Assembly: GCA_022559845.1 (NCBI GenBank) | Contig: CM040117.1 | Coordinates: 80,736,559 to 80,800,558, forward strand | Source of the DNA: Amorphophallus konjac | Lineage: Eukaryota; Streptophyta; Magnoliopsida; Alismatales; Araceae | Length of the DNA: 64,000 nucleotides | Direction of reading: 5' to 3' | Shown here: in pieces, positions 55,696 to 64,000 of the stretch | Position numbering within the stretch: position 1 is the first letter of the stretch | Layout of the letters: every line of letters starts with the position of its first letter | Made by a program: the position numbers and the translations under genes | The notes under the pieces: generated by a model | Database searches by the model: none | What the model saw: the letters and a program-made list of their open reading frames with translations, nothing else | What the model was told of the DNA's origin: nothing

Positions 55696-57730
55696 TGATG
55701 GGGACATCAACGTCGGCCCGCTCACATTGTGTTAGCATTTACGTCCTTTTATATTTGTATGTATACCCTTGTGATATATGGGTACACAATTGTAGGTCTT
55801 AGTGGGTTTATTTGTAAATGGCCATTTGGTTTCTTTGCAAAAGTGCATATAGGCCCTGCAGGGGCCCCCTCCCTCCTCCTTATTGGTCCACTTGGACTCC
55901 CGGGCCCAAGGGGGCTGGTCCATGGTCCAACCTTGGACTTGGACCTAGATTTAATTAAAGAAGACAAATCAAAATTGTCTTCTTTATGGGGGGGGCGAAC
56001 CATATAGTTTAATGGGCTTTTATTGTGTTTTTTTTTACCAATGTCCAACCCCTTGTATGCCCCATCCGTAACCCCAGATTTGGAGTCATGTGGGTCAATT
56101 AGGTAGAACTATATATGGCTTGTATTTTCATTTTATGTGAATTAATGATAGAAAAATTTGTGAAGCTTGAAGCTAGCTGCGCCCCAACCCTCTCTCCTCT
56201 GGTTCTCCTCTTCCCAAAACCCCATTCTAGAGTGGTACCATCTCTATCCCCTCCCCTCTATCTCCGGTGATCGTCGGAGCCGCCGCCGCCGCCGTTCGTG
56301 CCGCCCTCGAGCCGCCGCGAATCCGACTTCGGTTTTCTGTCCTGCTGGACAGAGGTATCTTCACGAAAATCTTTCTATCATCCACGGACTCTTCGTGGAT
56401 TGAAATGTTTATGGTACGTTCCTACCTTCTATCACCTCCTCCACAAAAAATTCCAGGTCCAAAATCAATCGTTTGTTATTTTTACATTTTATGTCTTTAA
56501 TCATTCCCAGATCTGTCCTGTCTCTATCTACAGTGACAGAAGCCCTGTGTTTCCCACCTCCGGCCATCTTTTTGATTTGGTCAAACCCTCCCAATTTTAC
56601 TGGGAGTTCTGTACATCACCCCCTACATGCAAACATTTTCTTCATTTTTTATCAGCCTTATATCTATTTTTAAAAATTTGTGTTCTTCCTCAGCTACAGT
56701 GTTGTCAGCCAGATTCTAGATCCGACCCACTGCTAGTTCAAAACTCATCGAAATTCGTAGCCTTCCCCAAATCGAAATCCAAAAATATTCCTGGTTTCGT
56801 AGCTTGATTTCCCACAACTTTTATGAAGAACACAACCCCAGATTCGGAAGTCTACCTCACGGTCAAAAGCAATCCACAGGAACGTTCTCTGCTGACCTGA
56901 GATTTTAGGAATTGTACAACAGGAACTTGGAAATTCCATAAGTCCTGATCCGTGCAGATCCAGGCCAGATCTCTGGGCCTAGATTGAAGGATTTGAAGTT
57001 ATCTTTCCAACGGCTCCAGTCTCGTGTCAATCCGACATCGGGGCTGATCGCAACGCCCGTTCTCGCCGAGACGCGCGCTGAAAACCAAAAGTTGCAGCCC
57101 GTGGCCGGTTATTCCGACCGGTGCCGATCGGAGCCGCCCGGCCTCCGGCCGGTGAACCAGCGCACCCCCACTCCAGGGAGTGCCCTTCTAGGCATCCTCC
57201 ACTACAGCGGTGCCACCGGGTCACACACGGCCCCTCCAGACGGCACGTGGGCCCCACCGTCACGTGTTCGGGTGTTGCCGAAATAGCGCGAGAAGTCGCC
57301 CGTCAACCCGAATTCGGTCCTCCCGGACCCCATTGTGTAGCCCTTTACCTCCCTGCGTGGAGTGGGCAGCGATTTGTATTGCTGTAATCTCCGTGTATTA
57401 TTGTTCCGGGAGTACGAGTTTCGGCCGGGTCAGTCTTCCCCACGCCGACCGCGTGGAGGTATCGTATTCGCTCCTTGCTTGGCATCTTGCTTATTTTCAT
57501 ATATGCTTGTTTATGCTGCTGCTAGAGAGCATGATAGGATAGTTAGCTCGCTTTCTATTTATATCATCGCTGCTGCGAGTGAGAGTGTTACCGTCCCGTG
57601 ACCCGATCCGGGCCCACGAGAGAGCCGATCACCCTAGCTCACTGCCGGTTTCTCAACCGCGCACGTCCGACGCTTCCCTCGTTAAGGGGCAGTCACGAGC
57701 TTGTCGTGTCTGTGGTCTCGTCCCGCATCA
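55696..57730 (+). repeat. 5' LTR of element D (2035 bp)
   Basis: TGATGGGGACATCAACG to cccgcatca. TATA at 56110-56116. No inverted-unit array. Confidence 0.92.
56110..56116 (+). promoter_or_regulatory. TATA box of the left LTR of D
   Basis: gaacTATATATggc; the right LTR copy is at 60534-60540. Confidence 0.6.
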
Positions 57731-57732
57731 AT

Positions 57733-57744
57733 TTGGTATCAGAG
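57733..57744 (+). promoter_or_regulatory. Primer binding site of element D
   Basis: tggtatcagaga, tRNA-Met type, two bases after the LTR. Confidence 0.85.
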
Positions 57745-57887
57745 AGAGTTTGAGTCTAGGGTGTCCAAATAAAAAAAAAGTGTCATTTACGTCTAGTCAT
57801 TAGTCATTGTCTAAGTCGCATTTAGGATCATCATATTTCTAAAACAAAAAAGAGAGTGTTTTTAAATTGCATTTCATCCCGATAATT

Positions 57888-58014
57888 CGGTATATCAAAA
57901 GGTGTTGTCCAAACGTTAGGCTACGCCTATCGGGAAGGCCGCACACTTGCGCGAGTGACCTTCAGGTCGATTACCTCCGTCACGTACCGGATATTGGTTT
58001 AAGTCTAGGCGCAT
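57888..58014 (+). ncRNA. Structured 5' leader element of D, shared with element B
   Basis: Matches 49386-49260 (reverse strand). Weaker similarity (gcatt-catccc) extends about 20 bases upstream. Hairpins TAGGC-TAC-GCCTA and CACTT-GCGC-GAGTG are unchanged; GACC-TTCA-GGTC pairs although two pairs differ from B. It ends 41 bases before the gag ATG. Confidence 0.75.
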
Positions 58015-58054
58015 CATTTTGCATTAGTGTGTTTGCTTTAGTCGGTGTGTTTGC

Positions 58055-59641
58055 ATGCCCACTCGTCGAGGTACCCAATACTCACCCCCATCATCACCAA
58101 TGGCGGAATCCCGAGTCTATAGTTTTGATGAAGTGGCCACCATGTTCCGAACTCTTATGGGAAAAATGGATGGGTTAAGTGACCGCATGGAAGTGTTAAG
58201 CACTCGAGTGGATAGAATGGAAGGGTTGAGTACCCAAGTGAATGATCTAGGCACCCGCCTAGAAGAGAGGATGAAGGCCGTAGAGGATAGGGCCGCCGGG
58301 TCTACCCAGTCCATTCAGGGATTGGTCGGGAGAGTCACCGCACTAGAGAGAGGCCCAGCCGAAGCACCCCCGATTTCCCCAGTCCAGGCACCCGTCCCAC
58401 CTACACAAGGTCAACCGGAGCCGGGTCAACAACCCGCGACTCCAAGGGTTCAAGGGATAGCTAATAGGAGGCACGAATTCCCCGAGGTGCATGACTATGA
58501 GTCCGAGAATGAGCATCGGGGATATGGTCGTGATCGTCGTCCTGTACGGCGTACCCACGACCATGATATGGATGAACGGGCCCTTCGGACCGTTCGGGCC
58601 GACCCTCCCACCTTTGACGGGTCCTTAGACCCAAAGGTCTATCTTGATTGGGAGGCTGGCATGGATCAATACTTTGAGTGGTTCGAGATGTCGGACCAAA
58701 GGAAGGTCAAATTTGCCAGGATGAAACTTTTAGGTCAGGCCCAAACATATTGGAGGAACATGGAGAACCTATTGTTTCATCGTCATGAACCCCCGATCGA
58801 TACGTGGACCGAGATGAGGGAGAAGCTTAGGAAAAAGTATCTCCCTACCTCCTACCGCCAACGTCTGATAGAGAGGTGACAAAGTCTCACCCAAGGAGAC
58901 CGGTCTGTCTCGAATTACATCGCCGAATTTGATGAATACTACTTGCGATGTGATGCCACGGAGGAGGATTCCCTTACCGTCTCTCGGTTTCGAGGTGGTC
59001 TACGCCCGCACCTACGGTATGAGCTTCTCCGCCGCAAGGTGGACAAGCTAGAGGATGCATACCAAGTTGCTCTCGAAATGGAGCAATTCGAGGGTGAGTT
59101 CGAGTCTATTCCCTGGTGGAGCCCCGCTCCTCCCCGTAGTCATTCCCGTGGCACCTTAGGTTCATACCCGAGGGGACCCATGGCTCGTCCTCAGGAGCCT
59201 GCCCGTCAGGAGCCCTTCGCTCCTAGACCTTAACCTCCCCCACCACGGGATCTACCTCCACCACATCCACCGGCACCCGTTGCCCATCCCCCGGCACCCA
59301 TAGCCCGTCCCCTGGCCCCGACACTTCCTCCACTGTTACCCACGGCACCTACACTTGCACCCTTGTTGCCTACACCCCCTACCCGTCGGGAGGATAAGGG
59401 TAAGGCCCCTCTTATCGGAGAGAGTAGTCGGTCACGAGTGCAGCGTTTCCACTATCACGGGTTTGGCCACATTGCCAGTGAGTGTCCCGCTCGTGCCACC
59501 CTAGCCTTAGGTGTTGGAGGGTCCGCACCTCTCGAGCTTGAGTATGTCAATTACGTGGCCGATGAGGCACTAGCTGATGAGTACTATGCCTTGGGGGAAG
59601 AACTGGGCGACCCTCCTGCCGCTCAAGATGCAGCCACCTAG
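58055..59641 (+). pseudogene. Element D gag with two in-frame stops
   Basis: One frame from ATG 58055 (MPTRRGTQYSPPSSPMAES) to TAG 59641, interrupted only by TGA at 58877-58879 and TAA at 59231-59233. A heptad-like part (LSDRMEVLSTRVDRMEGLST, then VNDLGTRLEERMK) is followed by a Pro/Gln linker and the gag domain (DPPTFDGSLDPKVYLDWEAGM, FARMKLLGQAQTYW, LPTSYRQRL). After the first stop come RSVSNYIAEFDEYYL and a Pro-rich stretch. The final knuckle reads RFHYHGFGHIASEC: both first Cys are lost. The gag differs from that of B. It is about 529 codons in all. Confidence 0.88.
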
Positions 59642-60110
59642 TGGGAATGATGCTATCACCTTAGTCTAGAGTCGTGCATGAGTCAGTGTGTTTTCTTTGT
59701 GCGGTTTGTTTGTGTGGTATGTTTTGAGTCATTTGTTTGTGTGTATTGCATGGTCAGTCTGAATGAGTCTTGTGCAAGCTCATTGTCGGTCTCTTATGAG
59801 TAAGAGGCGAGTGGACTCACTCGATAAGTATGGGATCGGTTCTACATCTATACCCGGATCAGTCACCTAAAGGCACTCAGCGGTGATTCCTAGTGAGTCT
59901 TTGAACTGCTTCCTTCCCTTTGAGAGTGCCCCATCCCGGAGTGTCCACCTCTAGCCCATAGCAGCTTGTGCATATCGAGTATATATGGAGTGAGCAGATG
60001 ATGGTCACTTGGAGTGGAGCATACCTGCGCTACATGGTTCGGTGACGGATCCGCCGGCGCTATTCGAGCAGCAGCACCCCTTACTCGACGGAGTCGAGTT
60101 CCTCCCACCC
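59642..60110 (+). other. 3' untranslated region of element D
   Basis: No frame. It goes straight from the gag end to the polypurine tract, so pol is absent and not merely decayed. Confidence 0.75.
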
Positions 60111-60118
60111 GGGGAGAA
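60111..60118 (+). promoter_or_regulatory. Polypurine tract of element D
   Basis: ggggagaa, one base before the 3' LTR. Confidence 0.85.
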
Positions 60119-60119
60119 T

Positions 60120-62144
60120 TGATGGGGACATCAACGTCGGCCCGCTCACATTGTGTTAGCATTTACGTCCTTTTATATTTGTATATATACCCTTGTGATA
60201 TATGGGTACACAATTGTAGGTCTTAGTGGGTTTATTTGCAAAAGGCCATTGGGTTTCTTTGCAAAAGTGCATATAGTCCCTGCAGGGGGCCCCTCCCTCC
60301 TCCTTATTGGTCCACTTGGACTCCCGGGCCCAAGGGGGCAGGTCCATGGTCCAACCTTGGACTTGGACCTAGATTTAATTAAAGAAGACAAATCAAAATT
60401 GTCTTCTTTATGGGGGGGCGAACCATATAGTTTAATGGGCTTTTATTGTGTGTTTTTTTGACCAATGTCCAACCCCTTGCATGCCCCATCCGTAACCCCA
60501 GATTTGGAGTCATGTGGGTCAATTAGGTAGAACTATATATGGCTTGTATTTCCATTTTATGTGAATTAATGATAGACAAATTTGTGAAGCTTGAAGCTAG
60601 CTGCGCCCCAGCCCTGTCTCCTCTGGTTCTCCTCTTCCCAAAACTCCATTCTAGAGTGGTACCATCTCTATCCCATCCCCTCTATCTCCGGTGATCGTCG
60701 GTGCCGCCGTTCGTGCCGCCCTCGAGCCGCCGCGAATCCGACTTCGGTTTTCTATCCTGCTGGACAGAGGTATCTTCACAAAAATCATGCTATCAGCCAC
60801 GGCCTCTTCGTGGATTGAAATTTTTATGGTGTATTCCTACCTTCTATCCCCTCCTCCACAAAACATGCCAGGTCCAAAATCCATCGTTTGTTATTTTTAC
60901 ATTTTCGGTCTTTAATCATTCCAAGATCTGTCCTATCTCTGTCTATAGTGATAGCAGCCCTGTGTTTCCCACCTCTGGCCATCTTTTATATTTGTCCAAA
61001 CCCTCCCAATTTTACTGGGAGTTCTGTCCATCACCCCCTACATCCAAAAATTTTCTTAATTTTTTATCAGCCTTCTATCTATTTTTAAAAATCCGTGTTC
61101 TTCCTCAGCTACAATGTTGTCAGCCAGATTCCAGATCCGACCCACTGCTAGTACAAAAATCATATAAATTCGTAGCCTTCCCCAAATCCAGATCCAAAAA
61201 TATTCTTGATTTCGTAGCTTGATTTCCCACAACTGTTCTGAAGAACAGAACCCCAGATTCGGAAGTCTACCTCACAGTCGAAGACAATCCACATGAAAGT
61301 TCTCTGCTGGCCTTAGATTTCAGGAATTGTATAATAAGAACTTGGAAATTCCATAAGTCCTGATCCGTGCAGATCCAGGCCAGATCTCTAGGCCTCGATT
61401 GAAGGATTTGAAGTTAGCTTTCTAACGGCTCCAGTCTCGTGTCGATCCGACATCGGGGCTGATCGCAGCGCCCGTTCTCGCCGAGACGCGCGCTGAAAAC
61501 CAGAAGTTGCAGCCCGTGGCCTGTTATTCTGACCGGTGCCGATCGGAGCTGCCCGGCCTCCGGCCGGCGGACCAGCGCGCCCCCACTCTAGGGAGTGCCC
61601 TTCCTGGCATCCTCCAGTACAGCGGTGCCACCGGTCCCACACGGCACCTCCGGACAGCACGTGGGCCCCCCCGTCACGTGTTCGGGTGTTGCAGAAACAG
61701 CGCAAGAAGCCGCCCGTCAACCCAAATTCGGTCCTCCCGGACCCCATTGTGTAGCCCTTTACCTCCCTGCGTGGAGTGGGCAGCAATTTGTATTGCTATA
61801 ATCTCCGTGTATTATTGTTCCGGGAGTACGAGTTTCGGCCGGGTCCATCTTCCCCACGCCGAGCGCGTGGAGGTATCGTATTCGCTCCTTGCTTGGCATC
61901 TTGCTTATTTTCATATATGCTTGTTTATACCGCTGCTAGAGAGCATGATAAGGTAATTAGCTCGCTTTCTATTTATATCATCGCTGCTGCGAGTGAGAGC
62001 GTTACCGTCTCGTGACCCGATCCGGGCCCACGAGAGAGCCGATCACCCTAGCTCACTGCCGGTTTCTCAACCGCGCACGTCCGACGCTTGCCTCGTTAAG
62101 GGGCAGTCACGAGCTTGTCGTGTCCGTGGTCTCGTCCCGCATCA
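60120..62144 (+). repeat. 3' LTR of element D (2025 bp)
   Basis: Same ends as the left LTR; TATA 60534-60540. Confidence 0.92.
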
Positions 62145-62149
62145 CTTGC
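62145..62149. repeat. Target site duplication of element D, right copy
   Basis: cttgc. Confidence 0.93.
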
Positions 62150-62229
62150 GCTTGGTGGTGTTCTCAGATAATTGTTCAATTAATCTATTTATCACCGACA
62201 AGGCAAGAACAGTTTGTCTTTGGCCGCTT

Positions 62230-62410
62230 TACCTTTGAACGGTCGCATCTGAGCCGTTCATCTATGAGAGCCCAACGGCGAAGGTTTCAGTCAGTTCGAT
62301 GGATAATTTGGATTATTTATGATTTATTTTAAATTTCCATCGACGGGGTTGGACGGCCAGGACATGACCGCACACCCAGTTGAACGGTCTATCGTAAGAC
62401 CGTTCATCCA
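62230..62410. repeat. GAACGGTC/GACCGTTC inverted-unit array upstream of the E TATA box
   Basis: A perfect unit is GAACGGTC 62382-62389, 8-nt spacer, GACCGTTC 62398-62405. Another is gaacggtcgcatctgagccg ttc at about 62238-62260. Related half-sites lie in 55570-55680. Confidence 0.85.
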
Positions 62411-62616
62411 TTTGATTCCTAAATTTCAACGGACTTTATCTCTTTATCCATGGTTTTATCCCCAACTTATTCCATCATTTTCTCCGCGGATAATGAACCA
62501 TTTTGAGTGCCGTTTCGACTGGATGAGAGATAATTTGATTATCTATAATTTTCCTTTGATTATCTCGACCTAAAAATGCTTCTAAACCCTAATTTTGAGC
62601 TAGGACTTTAGGTGCT

Positions 62617-62626
62617 CTATAAATAG
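62617..62626 (+). promoter_or_regulatory. TATA box of LTR E
   Basis: gctCTATAAATAGacc. Confidence 0.75.
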
Positions 62627-63139
62627 ACCCTAAAGGGCGGGTTTGAAAGGGGGAAGATTTTTGGTCGACGGCGAAGCCCTGCCGCATTCTTGAGCGACCT
62701 ATCACCAAGGAGGGAGGCTTTCCACGTCCATAGAAGCCTCCGGTTCATGAAGTAGTCTAGTTTTTTTTAAGTCTTGTGTGTTTGATACGTTTTGTCCTCT
62801 TTTTCATTGCATGCATCACTTTTCTCACTTTCTCCCCATGTTTTTCTTCATCTTCATTGCCATGCACACACCCACCCACGTTTATGACACCCTATAGGTT
62901 TTAAATCCCCCAGGTATCCCCCTTTCTACTTATTCATGTTCATTTTTTGTTATTTTGGCATCTACTACACTTTTCAGTTCTAATCTAGGTTTTTTCTTTA
63001 TGTTTTCAGGTCATTTTACAGGTCAGCAATCCCTAGCACGAGGCCCATCCCCTCTGGCCAGACGGAGAGGGTGGAGGTTGGACCCTTTGTGACTTTTGGC
63101 TTGGTGGTCTTGCGCGGTTCTCTACAGTCCGTTCAAGAA

Positions 63140-63994
63140 GATGTGCGGTGTAGCCTAGACCGTCCGTCTTCTTCCTGTGGTCGTGATAGAGCCGTTCAAC
63201 TGCCAGGAGTGCTTCCTCCCGCATCTTCTGCAGCGTTCTTAAATGGTATATCGTAAGACCGTGCATCTTACAGGTGGTTCTTCCTGAACCGTCCATCTTC
63301 CCAGCGCTGCAGGTCATGCGAGTACCTCTCCCTCTTTCCAAGGTATGGTGTGTTCATCACGTTTGACACGTTGGTGGCGATCACAGGTTTTTACACCTCC
63401 CTTTTCTTCCGTCTTCATTTGTTTCCCGTGTTGGATGTGCTAGGATAGACATTGGGAAGGCATTGGAAGAACGGACGGGAGGAAAAATATATCTACACCC
63501 TTCTTTTGTGGTGATCGCGGTGGGACACCTAGTGCCCATCGTGTTAGTGATTTGCTGACCCCTTCTTTCGTTGTGTTAGTCTTCTTCTTGAGGTGATTGC
63601 AGGTTGGGTTGTGTTTTCTACCTTCTGGAACGTGAACGGTTCTCCCAGAGCCGTTCATCCCCTGTGCGGATGCACGTCCACCATTCCTTTCTGCGAACAG
63701 TGCCAGTTCTCCTGCAAGCGTCCTGTCATAGATGGCCACCTATCGACCATCCACACTTCTGAACGTCTTGTCCTTGGTCATCCATCTTTCTGGCACAGGT
63801 ACGCTTCTGGTTGGTCTGGTTGTTGGTACATGGTTGCTGGAGATCCGTTCCAGAGCTTACGTGGCTATCCACAGACCGCGCTTCCTAGTATGTTTCTCAT
63901 CCCTACCGTCCTTCATTTCCAGCACCCTGTGATTCTTTTGCAGTTATTCTGCCGTTCTGTTGCTCCCTGGCTTATACGGTTCTGTACATACCGT
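63140..63994. repeat. ACCGT(C/T)CA / GAACGGT motif group downstream of the E TATA box
   Basis: Half-sites gaccgtccgtc, gagccgttcaac, gaccgtgcatc and gaaccgtccatc; a pair GAACGG 63634-63639 with CCGTTC 63651-63656; and ACGGT 63976-63980 with ACCGT 63990-63994 (9-nt spacer). Confidence 0.75.
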
Positions 63995-64000
63995 CTATCC

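Larger units (their letters stand above)
55696..62144 (+). mobile_element. Gag-only gypsy-type LTR retrotransposon (element D)
   Basis: LTRs of 2035 and 2025 bp enclose 2389 bp with a primer site, a shared leader, a gag frame and a polypurine tract. There is no protease, RT or integrase. Target duplication cttgc. It must have been mobilised by proteins of another element. It sits in the LTR of element E. The LTRs differ by several percent by eye, including an extra ccgccgccg in the left copy at about 56284. Confidence 0.92.
62150..64000 (+). repeat. Element E LTR, second piece, runs off the window
   Basis: Continues the LTR begun at 55298. TATA is at 62617-62626. No primer site is reached before the window ends, so the LTR is at least about 2.2 kb without element D. 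It has many inverted-arm units and no coding frame. Confidence 0.7.

Noticed and set aside
56167..57601. Plus-strand frames in the LTR of D (repeated at 60591-62015)
   Set aside because: Both copies lie inside the LTR and the frames are not conserved between the LTRs beyond nucleotide identity; no domain.

Overview
The window is plant nuclear intergenic DNA made almost entirely of LTR retrotransposons, many inserted into each other. No host protein gene, rRNA or tRNA was recognised. Nearly every long reading frame is gag, protease, reverse transcriptase, RNase H or integrase of plant Ty1/copia or Ty3/gypsy type. The element classes (Sirevirus-like copia, Tat-type gypsy with a second RNase H, Tekay/Del-type chromoviruses with a C-terminal chromodomain, a TRIM) point to an angiosperm with a repeat-rich genome. 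The species cannot be read from the sequence.

Layout. 1-7482: a minus-strand Sirevirus-like copia element, its 3' end outside the window, with a 2.1 kb 5' LTR. 7818-14713: a decayed minus-strand Tat-type gypsy element (element G) with two 697-bp LTRs, apparently sharing its right LTR with a second truncated copy. 14910-15356: a complete 447-bp TRIM. 15357-16113: a minus-strand Sirevirus LTR facing, head to head, a plus-strand Sirevirus that has only gag (16127 to about 22790). 22862-28492: unclassified repeat-rich DNA with a motif array and a 42-bp minisatellite. 28493 to about 30426: a lone gypsy-type LTR (element F). From about 30427: a plus-strand gypsy element C whose gag is split by element A.

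The right half is nested. Element A (Tekay-like, minus, 32914-55075, target duplication ctact) sits in the gag of C. Element B (Tekay-like, minus, 41360-52762, target duplication ttaat) sits in the 5' LTR of A. Element E (plus, starts 55298, runs off the window) sits further along in the same gag of C. Element D (plus, gag-only, 55696-62144, target duplication cttgc) sits in the LTR of E. Insertion order: C, then A and E in either order, then B into A and D into E. B is the only nearly intact autonomous element: a 1392-codon pol frame with all catalytic residues and one frameshift in gag.

Two observations stand out. First, B (autonomous) and D (gag-only), whose LTRs and Gag proteins are unlike, share a 5' leader block of about 127 bp. 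A stem in it keeps pairing through two compensated base-pair changes, so it is a candidate RNA signal for packaging D with B-type proteins. Second, at least seven different element pieces carry, in or near their LTRs, clusters of short inverted-arm units. Most are 20-24 nt, with 6-8 bp arms and a spacer of about 8-11 nt. Each family has its own arm sequence (GTCGAC, GCGGTC/GACCGC, AGCGAC/GTCGCT, AACGCC/GGCGTT, GGGTCGACCC, GAACGGTC/GACCGTTC). The architecture is shared, the sequence is not.
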